DNA of 64,000 nucleotides from Symsagittifera roscoffensis (Eukaryota; Xenacoelomorpha; Acoela; Convolutidae). The stretch is taken from positions 31,978,141 through 32,042,140 of the forward strand of contig NC_087071.1 of NCBI RefSeq assembly GCF_963678635.1. Direction: 5' to 3'. A program made the position numbers and the translations under genes. Under the pieces are notes generated by a model. The model made no database searches and was not told the origin of the DNA. It saw only the letters and a list, made by a program, of their open reading frames with translations. Of this stretch, positions 43,396 to 54,599 are shown piece after piece (within the stretch, counting starts at the first letter, position 1; each line of letters opens with the position of its first letter).

Positions 43396-44620
43396 AAGGT
43401 TTAGGATGAGGGATGCAAAAAGTTGTTAGGTATTTCTATTTTCTTAGACTGTTAGTCCTTACGATTTTTTGGTTAGCTTAACCTGGGTCTTTTTATTTAG
43501 GGTTGGAGAGAAAAGTATATCGATTCCGAGGAATGATTTTTTACTTTCTCGTGGCTAGTCTAAGCTAAGGTGTTAACTTACTTAATCTTACTTAGGGGTA
43601 GTGATTGTGTTCAAGGGTTGGAGAATAGTAAATCGATCCACAAGGTTCAGGTATAATTAGAACGCAAGTAGTTCGTTAGGTACTATTTTAAACTTACTAA
43701 GTCTAAGATCTATCCTGGGTCTGGCAAGAGGAGGGTTCAAGTGAAGGATGAATAACCGAAGTTCTTCGCTGTTTATCCTAATTTGAATGGTTAGTTTATT
43801 TAAAAATTTCTATTAGTCTTGGGTCTTTTGGAAGGGTTGGATAGTGAATCGACGTTTGAGGTCGTTAGACACTTGTTAAGTGGGTGGGGGAGAACAAAAT
43901 TGTTCTTTTTGATCCAAAATAGGCCTTGATGATCAGGTTTTAAATTTAGTGAAATAGAAAATTTATTGAGATCCAAGGACAAGCCTTGATGATCTAATTT
44001 TAAAATTAAGTGAATTTAAGTTTAATTTGGTTTAAATTTATTTAAGAAAAAGATTTAGTTTTTTAATGATTTTAGTGAGCTTATGATTGCTGTTATGTTT
44101 AGGTGATGAAGCTGGGACAACAGGTGATTTTATGATTTTTAACAATTTATTCTCATGCTACTAATTTTTATTTTCATTTTCAATAAATATTTTTCAAACA
44201 AGTTTTATATAAGACTGCAGAAATTAAGAAAACGATCTGAGATCTTTTTATCAATCGGTAATGTATATTAATAATTTTGTTTAGCGCCTGAAATGATCAT
44301 GAAGATTGACTTCAAAATTTTATGTTTGCAGATGAAAATTTAAATTCATTGCTAATAAGAGTCTAAATATAAAAGTTTGTGTTGGCTTTTGCCGTACAAT
44401 CATAAAACGATTTGGTAAGTTTCTACTTTGTCGTATGTCGTCTCTTGTTCGAGATCTTCTTCCAATTCCGGGTAGTTCTATTATCGTTCGGAATATCGGC
44501 TCTGATCTATTGAGTCGTAGAGACATTTCGATTAAATTATTATCGTATAACATTTTGAAAATGTTTTGTCTAATTTCTAATCTATTTTTGGTTAATTCTA
44601 AGCTATTAAGGTCTTATTCG
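43396..44620 (-). promoter_or_regulatory. Element leader with three-fold motif
   Basis: 1.2 kb between the primer-binding site and ORF1, without a long open frame. A motif of the form AAGGGTTGGA..AATCGAT (plus-strand text) occurs at 43,500, 43,615 and 43,834, the last two preceded by AAGGGTTGGA exactly. Such leaders usually hold packaging, dimerisation and splice signals (family knowledge). Confidence 0.45.
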
Positions 44621-44638
44621 AGACGTATGGTCGCACCA
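44621..44638 (-). promoter_or_regulatory. Primer-binding site
   Basis: Two bases after the 5' LTR, in element orientation, comes TGGTGCGACCATACGTCT. The plus strand reads like a tRNA 3' end, finishing in GTCGCACCA with a T-loop-like TTCGAGA just before. I cannot name the tRNA with confidence. Confidence 0.7.
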
Positions 44639-44640
44639 GA

Positions 44641-45050
44641 TGAGTTAGGACCTATGTGGTTAACTCATAGAGTAATTTCGGATAGGGTACACCGTCTGCT
44701 CGTCACGCTATCTTATTTTCGGCCGGATAGATTCGTGCAACTTCTTAGTCTAATACCGATCCTAATCTTACTCTTATACTTTCTAGTCTCAGGTTGTTTA
44801 ACTAGTCTCTGCTAGGCTCAATAGATCTAGGGTATACTGGTTTGTTGCGGCTGTTGAAGTTCTCTTGGAGAGACAACTAATTTCTAAGTTAAATTCAAAT
44901 CTCTCTGGTGCTGAAATTACAAGTAATTTCAGCACTTACAAATAAGTGGGTTGTTAGTTAGATGGATCATGATTGGGTAATATTAAATACTTTACAGTGG
45001 TAAAATATCTAATTTATCCAATCATAAAATATAGTTTAGATCAGGTTCCA
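44641..45050 (-). repeat. Right LTR (5' LTR of the element)
   Basis: Same length and boundaries as the left LTR. The near-palindrome GTGCTGAAATTAC..GTAATTTCAGCAC is at 44,908-44,935. The differences from the left LTR are about six single-base changes and no indel. Confidence 0.93.
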
Positions 45051-45054
45051 GTTG
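45051..45054. repeat. Target-site duplication (right)
   Basis: GTTG directly after the right LTR, equal to 21,477-21,480. Confidence 0.75.
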
Positions 45055-45601
45055 GTATCTTTGAAGAATTTTGGAGTGTGTTTTTTGTTGAGATTTTGCT
45101 GTCTCGCAAAAACAGGCATCTCAAATAAATTTCTAAGGGTATCAAGTATGCGTTTTTTCAGTCCTAAGGCAGTGTGCTTTGGATAAAATTAGGAAAACAG
45201 TTTCTAAATTTCGAAACAGCGGTCTCAAAACGGATTTCGGAAATTAATGTTTAATCAATTGTTCCGATTGCTGATATTTTTGGTTATATTTTGCATTGGC
45301 GCGGTGTCTAAATTCTTTGGGTTATGTTGAAAGTATATATACGTTTCAAATAAACCGTGAGATGTTTATGGTCATCAATAGTTCCGATTAAATGGTCATC
45401 AATAGTTCCGATTAAATGCTCATCTTATGACAATTATGAAATGTTTTTTTTAAAAAAAAACTCACGCTCCGGTTTTATGTTGCAAAACTTGTCTTGGCAA
45501 AATTTGCATCCTCTGAACTTCTCAGCACGTGTTTTTTTTCTTCTAGCCAAAGTCAAAATTTTTAGATCAATATTTTCTTTAAAAAGTAGTTGTGCACGTA
45601 G
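45055..45601. other. Gene-free flank of the element
   Basis: A short tandem duplication (ATGGTCATCAATAGTTCCGA) is at about 45,367-45,410. Nothing else recognised. Confidence 0.4.
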
Positions 45602-45997
45602 CAGGGGCTGATTTAGGGGGATTCAGGGATTCGAACTCCTGCCGACCCAAAGGGTCCCCTTTGTACTAATTCGACATATCCATTTTGTCTGGGGGACCAT
45701 AAAATTGTTCTAAAGGCGACTTTGGCGCCAATATTTACCAATTTGAGAGCGAAACGCGCGCCAAAAAAACGCAGTTTTTTGGGTTAAAATTTTCCAAAAA
45801 ATGCCTAAAACGCCTTTATGGCATGTTTTGTCAAAGTTCTGCCAGGGGCGCAGAAAAAATTGCTCAACACAAAGTCTTTTAACCGCTTTGGGAGAGCTCA
45901 GAAACCAATTTAGTCGACCTAGAAAAAGAGGTCGACAAAACTTTGAAATTTTTCTCAAAAAAAGGCCATCCTCGAGTTAACCCTAGATCCGCCAATG
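45602..45997. mobile_element. Second hAT-type MITE copy, inverted and decayed
   Basis: Begins CAGGGGCTGATTTAGG and ends CCTAGATCCGCCAATG. The interior matches the MITE at 11,690-12,114 in reverse orientation (GCCGACCCAAAGGGTCCCC near the left end, GGCGCC near 45,724). The right terminus has lost its CCCCTG end, and no clean 8-bp duplication is left. Confidence 0.7.
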
Positions 45998-47279
45998 TAG
46001 CACATAATGTTTCAAATACAGTAGAAAAAAAAACTGAAATTTTGATTCACATATTTTAAAACAAAACATTTTTACAAGTTTGAAATGATATAGGTTCAAA
46101 AAAAACAATTAAACATCTATCTATTGAACTAAGTTCAAGAAAATCAAGCTTAAGGAAGAAACTAAATTTTGCCGAACAAGAACAAACTCACAAGTGAAAT
46201 AAATAATATCAAGACTTTGTTTCGCTCTCTTTCTTAGCAGATCCAAATAATCACAATTTAATGAACAAAGTAACGATGCAATTTTTAATTAAGTAATATG
46301 CAATATGGACAAATTTGATTGAGAAAACCTTTAAACGCTTTTGAAGAGCTGCAAAGAATGACTCTGGAGAATTCTCGTTTCCAACCAGTATATCAAAAAC
46401 AGTTTAAAATGAAAACCGCATGTTCTCGACATATAACCAATTGAAACGAAAAGGAGACGAAAAAATTTATAGAAATAAGAGTCTAGGTTTTTCAAAAATC
46501 AAGTAAAATCAAATAGGAGTTTACAACTATAAATTGATATAAGAAAAGCTCAAGCAGCTATCGTAGAGTTTTTTCTCTGCCCTAAGCTAAATTAAAAAGG
46601 AAAAGACAAGAAAAGCGATTAAGACTTCTCAATTGACTTTAGAGACTTTTGATAAATTGTTTTAGCATGATAAAAAAAAACTGACCAGCATTTCGGAGAC
46701 AGAATTGAACACTCTGAAACACAAATATTCCATGAAAATGATGCCTAGTAGCCAATCAGTTGTTATCAAGACATTACAATATTTAAAGACTCTGTAATTC
46801 AAATAGCTGTTTCTAAAACTTGTTGAATGTTAGTTGAACCGATATTGACTGAAGTTTTTAATCGTGGTTTTTCATAGCCTTTTTTGCCAGAGTACTTAGC
46901 TAGACTGATTCTAACCAATATTGAAGATAATCACCCAACAAAGTAATCACGCAAGGTAATCATGCATCCTTCTTGTTTTTTACCATGAGCCTTACTGCCA
47001 GTGTTATTTAAGCACCTAGAAAGACTAATGAAAAACCGCTCGATATCTGAAATAATTATGATTGGCTCAGTTAACTTGAGTCCGGCCGAGTTTTGATTTT
47101 TGCAAATAACAATCGAGGCAATCGTTTCAATTACTGAGGATAGAAAGAAAAAAATCAAGGAACAAAAAGATTTGACACAGTAGTTTTCCATAGACTTGAA
47201 AACAGTTCAAAAACTGAAGGTTGCTTACTTTCTAATAGAAGTGTGAGTTTTTTGCTAAGTGATTCAATTTTTCAATTAA
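45998..47279. other. A-rich region, possibly decayed LINE
   Basis: No intact gene. A weak RT-like phrase (SIDFRDF) near 46,630 could be an upstream part of the LINE fragment that follows, but I cannot support it. Confidence 0.3.
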
Positions 47280-47580
47280 TGTTGTTTAATTTGAGTCATA
47301 GGAAGCAGTTTGTAGCAACCAAACAAGCAATTTCAAAACCAAGGAAAATCCTTTTGTTGATCCTAGTAGATTTCTTTTTCTTATACCATTTTTCATAATT
47401 TTATTTATGATACCAACCAAAAGAACGCAGAAACTTTAGTATACGCGGATGATCTTATTTGAAAGTCAAATCAACGGACATAAAATTAGCTTTGGTGGAA
47501 TGGTCAAAAAATGAAGTGAACATTGAACCCAGATAAAACAAAAACCTTGATTTTTTTCTGCAAAAAGTAACATTAAATCA
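47280..47580 (+). pseudogene. LINE reverse transcriptase fragment with YADD
   Basis: In one frame the sequence reads DTNQKNAETLVYADDLI with the catalytic YADD at 47,442-47,453. A TGA follows, then a shifted frame gives IKLALVEWSKNEVNI. YADD after an AETLVYADD context is typical of non-LTR retrotransposon RT domains. Several frame breaks show it is dead. Confidence 0.6.
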
Positions 47581-49020
47581 AGAGTAACTTGCCATTTTCC
47601 ATTTTTTAGGTAATTTTCCATTTTTTGAAATTTTTGCTACAATCACTGATTTAGTTGACTAGTAGAGAGTGAACTCATTCTTGCCTAGTAATGCGGTCGA
47701 CAGGCTGACAATAAGTAACAGATGAGTTATGAAGCATGTAGCTGTTTGACTTGAAAAAGTCACTTAAGTTTGATGATATTAGCCAAATGACAAGGGAAAA
47801 GAATAAGTATCAGAGTTTTCACTTCAAAATATAAATTGATGTATATTTCTGGTTTCAACCAAAGCAAAAAAGCTTATCAAAAAGTTCCCATACTCGCATA
47901 TTCCCAAATTTTTCGAAGATGTAGCGTATTGAATAATTGTTTCAATTGTCGGTGGCAAAATGTTTTTGAAAACTTTTAACTTTGACAGGCACATTTTAAA
48001 CTCTTTTTTTTCCAATTTTTTCGTTTCAAAGCTCCAAACCAACTTAGCGTAACGAGCCCTTTTTCAACACTGAACGATCATTCAAATTACTACAATATGC
48101 CAGTTCAAATATTTAATCGCAAACAAACAATCAATATGCTTTGTATAGGAACTACAAACAGTCAATGCACACTTTTGTTGTTTAACTCATAAAACACTTG
48201 AGGAAAAAAAATTGATTCTTGAATGATTGATATTTTAATATCTCTAGCTTGTAATTATTTGCGTTTTCCAGAGGATCTCTTTTGAAATTAATTGACCTGC
48301 TAATACTGTAATTGTAAGAACTTCTTTATGATAGAAAAACCATGATTCCACCAGAAAATCTTAGTTTCGTTCAAACAATCAAATCTTTGTGCCGTGCACT
48401 TAATAATCGAAAGTTTAAAATTTTATACGACAAAAAAGCATGCTCTAGATTGATTGTAGTTCACTATTAAAGGCTTTCCATATTTTTTGCGAGAAAAATG
48501 AAATGAATTAGTTTCGATTGATCTGAAGGATTCTCTAGAACAAAAAAAATAAATATACTAAGTATTTATAATATTGTTCCATTACTAAAATGTTGAACTA
48601 TTAGCTAGACTGATTCATAAATGTAGTCATTTTGTGTTAGATATGAGAAATTAAATCAAAAGTTAACTTTAATTTTCAGAGTAACCCTGGTTTTTTAAAT
48701 GTTTTTGGTCTATATGAGCCAACATTTTTGAAAAACTACTCATTTTCTTTGAAAGCCTTTCTTTAAAATACTTTCTTCACCATAAGCTTAAGCAAGACTG
48801 AGCAAATTATAACACGATTTGAAATTTAATCTTGTTTTGTGAACTAATCGTTGGCTCACAAAAACTTCCTTCTTTTCTCAGGTTGAATTAACTCATTATT
48901 TTTTGATGAAACCAATTTAGTTTTCTGAGTTACTCTTGAACAAATTGCCACTCCATGAGAATTAAGCAACAGAACTACCTTATCTAACTGATAAAAGGAA
49001 GTTCTAACGTCCAAATGACA
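47581..49020. other. Gene-free A-rich region
   Basis: No exon, RNA gene or clear repeat recognised. Confidence 0.35.
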
Positions 49021-49039
49021 CAAAGTTGAGCTCTTTTTG

Positions 49040-50360
49040 GCTCTTCATTGTTTGAAATTAATCAGCAAAACAATCACAACCAGTCCAATTGCCAAAAAAG
49101 TAGAAGAATTCATTTGGAGTTAATTCAGCCAAGTTTTTTTTGGGTCAATTTTTCCACTATTAGTAGTGCCGATCAAAACCCGCACTCAGTAAAAAGAGAA
49201 AACAAGGGATTATATTACAACTATAATTGTACTTTTATCAAAATTATAATTAATTATAAGCGCCAAATTTAGATGCTTGAACGATTTATAATCCACTATA
49301 ATGATAACATTTTTTGTGACATTATAATAATTTATAATAAATTATAATTGAGTAAAACTTTTCGAAAACCTCCTATAATCTCTTACAATCTCTTATAATA
49401 TCTTATAATCAATTATAATCTTTTATAATAGATTATAATCTTTTGTTTTCTGTGAAAAGTCTCTAAAAATGAGATGTCCTGTCACTCTTTGGTTCATCTG
49501 AACACAAAGTTTTACCACGAAACAAAAATTTCATTGAGATCCCTTCAAATTAGTTGAAAGAACTCCGCAGTAGGTGAAATATAACTCTTCTATATAAATC
49601 ATGAAACCAAAGCTTGAAACTGGATGCGGTAAGATTTAGCGGAAAGACACGCATAATTTCTACCGAGACTAAGGGCAACAGAGCAAGAGTTCACTAATTG
49701 CCTAAACCAACTTTAAAGCAATGCTTTATCGAAAAAGCAGCTAGACTTTTCTAATTCGAAGACTGGGTGCATTGTCTGAGGATTCATTGCTAATCCTTAT
49801 CAGTCGAAAAAGTAGGATACTTCACTTGGAAACAACTCAGTCAAAGTTCTGTATGGGTTTCTTACTATTGGTAGTGCCGATCAAGAGATTCACTGGCAAA
49901 CACTTATTTATGCGCACGGCATTACTCCTGCCAAAATTAAGGGCTGCGGAGCAACCGTTTCATAACCGACAAAACGACTCTGAAAGCCTTAACTTACTAA
50001 CAAATGAGGTAGACTTCTACAATTTGAAAAATGGCTGCATTGACAGACGCTGCAATGCCAATCCATATCAGTCAAAAAACTAGGGCACTTCATTTAGATA
50101 AACTCAGCCAAGTTTTTGTTTGGTTAAACTTTTTCACGATTGATAGTGCTGATCAAAAAATTCAGCAGCAAACGCTAATTTAGGCGGGTTGTACCACTCC
50201 TGCTAAGAGTAAGGGATGCGGAATTCGCTAATTGGCAAAGCGGCTTTTAAAGCCATACTTCACTTTAAGTGCAGTTGAAATTCTACAAAAAAAGAGGCCG
50301 TATTGCCCCTTTTTCTAAAGCCGCAATGCCAAAAGGTCCTAAAATTTTTTAGCTGAACTG
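49040..50360. repeat. Diverged ~270-bp tandem repeat
   Basis: Matching landmarks recur: GTGC(C/T)GATCAA at 49,168, 49,876 and 50,147; GGG(C/A)(A/T)(A/G)C(A/G)GAG-like words at 49,671, 49,940 and 50,212; GCAATGCCAA at 50,053 and 50,326. Spacing is about 270 bp. The first unit is separated from the rest by the TTATAAT tract below. Identity between units is low, so the array is old. Confidence 0.5.
49180..49442. repeat. TTATAAT-rich palindromic tract
   Basis: ATTATAAT / TTATAATC words recur some fifteen times, many with 10-11-bp spacing (clearest at 49,370-49,442). Almost pure A/T and self-complementary. Confidence 0.65.
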
Positions 50361-50673
50361 CATAATTTTTCATATGACAGCATCACTTTTTCTGAATTAA
50401 ACTTCTGTGCGTTCCTAAAGAAGAATGGATTATTTTCTCAGGCTACACTTATTTTTTTTAGTCCTCCATCTCCAAAAAATTGGAAAAAAAACTTGGAAAA
50501 AATGAATTTCTTCGTCAATGCAAAACATTTACAAATCAAAAAAATAATTTCCACATCTTTTGACTAAATCTGAGTTTTTTTCCTCCAATTTTTTTTTGTA
50601 TAAATCAAGTATCCAGAATAAAAAAATATTTTAATAACTATAAAGATATTATGACGTTTAGCATCTTTAGAAT
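50361..50673. other. 3' flank of the sulfotransferase-like gene
   Basis: AT-rich. In minus orientation an ATTAAA-type poly(A) signal variant occurs about 45 bp after the stop (near 50,630). Confidence 0.35.
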
Positions 50674-51444
50674 CTAGCAGCTTCTAAAATGATTGTATAT
50701 TGGCTGACAAACCTCTAACAAAGCATCTAGACGCTTTAGTTGATTGCTTGTAATATTTTCTCTTGTCACTGAAGATTTGTGCGACCTGAAGGAAGTTGAA
50801 CTGAGGGCTGATCCGTATAAGTCAACTGTTGCTCCGTTCTTTTCGTCTTGAATGAGAGCATTTGCTGAACTTGGCACCCACCAATTATCAGGAAATTCTT
50901 CATAACAGGGCATTTTTAGCATTTTTGTAGCGTCAAAATCAATACCTCCAAACTCACATAAACTTTTCATAAAATGTTCACACGTGTCGCTATTCAAGTC
51001 AGACGAATCAAAAATTTTCATTGTTTTTCCAGATTTCTCAAGAAACGTCTTTATTTCCTTCAGCGCGCGCCAATGATCTTCTAAAGTGACGCCATGATTT
51101 GATTCCATAAATGGAATTTTCTTTCCGTCTACGATAATCGTTGATAAAGCTACTTCGGTCGGGTTACGAATTAAAATTGCATGTCTTACGTCAGTATCGC
51201 CAATCCATTTTTCAAAGTTATGTTCCAAGTAAACCGGCTGGTCTTTGCATATCGCTGGTCCCTCTCTAGAAAAAAAATCCTTATTGATCGCAATTTCAAG
51301 GTCTGCTAAACAAATTTTGTTGACGTATTTGAAAAAGAAAGGCTCAAAAAAGCAGTAAATGTCTTTATTCGATGATATAGATTTGGATATAATAGTCGAT
51401 TTGGATCGAGGAATGGTCCAAATCATTAATTTACCGTTGCTCAT
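50674..51444 (-). CDS. Sulfotransferase-like protein, 256 aa
   Basis: One uninterrupted frame from ATG at 51,444 (MSNGKLMIW) to TAG at 50,674. Residues 8-18 (IWTIPRSKSTI) form the 5'-phosphosulfate-binding loop, followed by FEPF at 33-36. Residues 89-101 (AILIRNPTEVALS) fit the 3'-phosphate-binding motif with the arginine. Family members transfer sulfate from PAPS. The length fits the small cytosolic members with the TxPRSxST loop. There is no signal peptide or membrane segment. The frame stays open upstream to a TTCAG at about 51,476, which could be a splice acceptor, so a further 5' exon is possible. The substrate cannot be told. The lack of introns differs from the WD40 gene. Confidence 0.75.
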   Translation of the reverse strand: MSNGKLMIWTIPRSKSTIISKSISSNKDIYCFFEPFFFKYVNKICLADLEIAINKDFFSREGPAICKDQPVYLEHNFEKWIGDTDVRHAILIRNPTEVALSTIIVDGKKIPFMESNHGVTLEDHWRALKEIKTFLEKSGKTMKIFDSSDLNSDTCEHFMKSLCEFGGIDFDATKMLKMPCYEEFPDNWWVPSSANALIQDEKNGATVDLYGSALSSTSFRSHKSSVTRENITSNQLKRLDALLEVCQPIYNHFRSC

Positions 51445-52830
51445 TTTGAGTTCTGTCAAGTCAAGTGGTATCAACCTGAATGGGAGTTAGTATGATCTTA
51501 TCCATCTGAGCAATCGAATGCAAACATTTTTATGTGATGTTATATATTCACTTATCTTTGATGAGAATCAACGATTTTCAAGATTCGATCTGAAGTCACA
51601 GTTCAAAGTCTCTCGGACAAAACGTCTTTATTTGTGTTTAATATGCGCGAAAGTTATGGCGATTCCTAAAAGATGTTTCATCAGATAAAACTTCTGTACA
51701 AGTTTTCACTTAATTTTTTAAAAAATCATAATTTTTGTACTAAGTAATTTTTCCGTATTTCAAACATAATGATGGAATAGTTGTGCTCATGCTGTTTTTT
51801 TCCAGATGCAATTTCAAGATTCGACGGCCAGTGTTTGATCAATTTTTTAGGGCAATCAGAACACTCATCAGAATACTCAGTGATTTGCCCGGATACTTGA
51901 ACAATCTCCACTCTAAATCAATTTAGGGGAGAGATTGTTCACTTATGAAAAGCAAAATTTTACAGCTAATCAGTTTTGATCGTAGAACATATTGGGCCTT
52001 AATGTATGAATTTGCCATTTATTTTAAAGAGGATATTGTTCATTTGGTCTCCTGAAGAGGGAATTAATTTTCACATGGTTCATATATAACGTTTTCTATA
52101 ATGCATTCTCAAGATCTCAATGTAACTGGAGGCAGTTGCATCACTGGAAAAATTTCTTTAAAAGATAGTTACCTTTGAACGGCGTCAATTCTTGTGCCTA
52201 CCTCATTTCTTTTGCCTACCACTTTTCCGTTTTTCACCACATTTCAAAAAGCGACTCAGGCTAAAATTTTGATTGGCGTCAACTACGCTGGCGTCCTTTC
52301 TTTCGGCAACAATTAGGAATGCGATTTTTCTTATTGTAATAACTTACAATGGCAAAGTTGTTGTTTTGCTATAATTTCGAATGGTAATTTTCATGGCTAG
52401 ATTTTTAAGTGGTGACAATTTTTCGGCTGTATTTTTGAGATACGAATTCACATATGTTTACACTTTAGAATACTGGAAAATTTTACAATTATTTTCCGAA
52501 ATTATGACAATATTTATGTTATATTGTTTAATGGGGAACCTAATATGAGTATCTGCTACTACTATTACTGAAAACCCGATCTTGCAAGTTCCAATTTTTC
52601 CAGAAACCAAGCCTCTGATTTTAGCCAACCACGTTACCGTATTGCTCATGAGACATCCGTTGCATTCGTTGTAATTTGTTTCACAATCTATCAGTTGCTG
52701 TCCACTCAATGTGGCCAGATTTTCTACAGCAACATGAAATTTTTCAATCAAGGATTTTTTGTTTGCTATGTTTGACATTATTAAAGATGCGTAAAAACTA
52801 ATTTAAACATGCCCGGGTCGAGGTGTTAAC
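51445..52830. other. Upstream flank, no gene seen
   Basis: The 106-codon frame at 52,458-52,778 (minus) has several cysteines but no recognisable domain. At about 52,190 the text AATTCTTGTGCCTACC recalls 1,787. Confidence 0.35.
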
Positions 52831-52985
52831 GACCGAAACGGTATGTTTTGACCGTTTAGACCAAAATTTGGTATGTTTCGACTGTGCTAGACCGAAATGC
52901 GTATGTTTTGAACGTGCTCTACCAAAAAAATTGCCCGACCATGCTTCACTCAAGCAAGATATTTTTCGGCCGTGCTCGACCAAAT
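52831..52985. repeat. ~31-bp minisatellite
   Basis: Units of the form GACCGAAA..GGTATGTTTTGACCGTGCTA start at about 52,831, 52,859 and 52,890, with two degenerate units up to GTGCTCGACCAAATTCGGG. Confidence 0.6.
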
Positions 52986-53569
52986 TCGGGTTTATTTTGA
53001 ATTTAAAATAGCATGAGTTATCCAAATTCAAATTTTATACTTTATGCTTTTAGGATAACATAGCCTTTGATGTTTTTCCCAGCAGACTGAAATGCGAAAA
53101 TCAGAATAGGAAAACCAAAGCGCATTTTGTATAAAGATGAATAGTGCGCTGTTGTACCTCGGGATATGAGAAAGTTTAGATAATAGTAGACCATGGTACG
53201 AAATCACTTTTTTTGAGCTCTTCGTGTAAAACAGTTTCAGCCACGTTCTTGATAAAAAACAATTGTTTGTTACCATGCTTAATTTATGGACGTTTCCCCC
53301 ACCTCACTTTAGCATTAGTTTTCTAGGGTAGTGTTGGTTTTCACAAGGTTAAGTATGAGGAGCAAATGTTTTTGTCAAGGCCTGCTCAGATCGCATGCTA
53401 ATTTTGATAACAATAGGAAACACTGAACAAACGCTCAATGGAGTTTCGGAGAAACTGATAGATTATATTGCATTTCCTTCTCAGTCTCTAAAACAGTGTT
53501 CTATTGCAAATTTGGACTCAATTCTTCCCAGATCCCCTCTCTTTAAGATGTTAAAAATCTTCTAATGAC

Positions 53570-54560
53570 AAATTCGACTCAATTCTTTCCACTTTACTCC
53601 CCATCTTCCCACGTTTCACCACCCCCTCCCCCACTTACAACACATCGTTTACATACACACCCATTTACACCCCTCCTCGCTGCGCTTCAACCCACCCCCT
53701 TTCCACATTAACGGAGAAATGCGGGGAGGTGCATTTCGATGCTCTCAGTTTCAAGCTGTTCTGTTTTGAGTAGCCATCATTATAAGACCACCCAACTCCG
53801 ATGAATCCGGTGTTTTCTACGGTTCAATTTGGTCATGCACTAAGTCAACTCGGCTGTTCGCCTTTTTTGGCCTTTTCTGAATCCCGAAGAAGCCTCTTCC
53901 ATGGCCCTGTGTTTTCGAGTGAAACTTTCCTCGTCCGTCGAGTTAACCAATCCGGTCAAGTTTGATAGTTTGCACAAGCCGAGTACGATGAGCATTCCGT
54001 GTACGTCTTGTACTACTACGTGCTAGCCCCGCTCAAATGAATCAGTTTTACGGGTTACCTCTTCGGGTGTCTTTGTTGTTATTCATAGTTCCCCGTGGCT
54101 TTCGGAATTCCGCATGAAGTTTTACCTAAGGTTCTCGCATGTGTTTGAAGTTTTACATCGTTCCATCGTGGTGCTTAGTTCCGCTTGAAAATTTTAGTCT
54201 GTATTTTGTTTTGTTCCGTTAACCAACCCCGTTCTAAAATTAATTTCGGTTTCAAACAACGCTTTACATTTTTTCAATAACTCTTCAGCTTTAACTGCGG
54301 TTTTCTAGATTTGAATGATTGTTGCGCTTCGTCACCGAAACACGTGATAAAAGTTGATCTTGACTTTTCCAGGCGGTTTTTCCATCCAACACCTTCGCTT
54401 AGTTCCACTACCACCGCCTCTTGAACGTTTTGACAAAATTAATTCCACCGGATAAATGTGTCCAGCGATCGATCGCCAGTGGAATCAGACAACCCACTCT
54501 TTCCGGTAAACAGGGGGTTCCGACATCTTTTGCTCCAACAGTGGTCTGAAGAAAATACCT
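53570..54560. other. C-rich and CpG-rich patch of unknown nature
   Basis: Begins with a C-rich, nearly G-free tract (about 53,600-53,705). The rest is much richer in G, C and CpG than its surroundings. A 54-codon frame runs from ATG 53,801 (MNPVFSTVQFGHALSQLGC) to TGA 53,965. It directly precedes the LINE RT remains at 54,600, so it could be a LINE 5' region, or a first exon or CpG island. Confidence 0.4.
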
Positions 54561-54599
54561 AATAATTTTACTTATCATAATTGTTTAGATGCAATAATC

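Larger units (their letters stand above)
21481..45050 (-). mobile_element. Giant env-bearing Ty3-type LTR retroelement (decayed provirus)
   Basis: Two 410-bp direct repeats bound 22.7 kb of internal sequence. The LTRs begin TGGAACC and end ACTCA in element orientation (TG..CA), and a 4-bp duplication GTTG flanks the whole. Gene order on the minus strand is leader, ORF1, gag with start of protease, rest of protease and RT, end of RNase H, integrase pieces with GPY/F, ORF X, env, ORF Y. RT type and the GPY/F module place it in the Ty3 (Metaviridae) lineage. Without the internal 5.65-kb tandem duplication it would be about 17.9 kb, and RT/RNase H and integrase deletions mean the intact form was longer. 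Frameshifts, stops and deletions in pol and env make this copy inactive. Confidence 0.93.

Noticed and set aside
21481-45050. BEL/Pao assignment of the element
   Set aside because: The env type is often seen in BEL/Pao, but the RT blocks and the GPY/F integrase module are Ty3-type.
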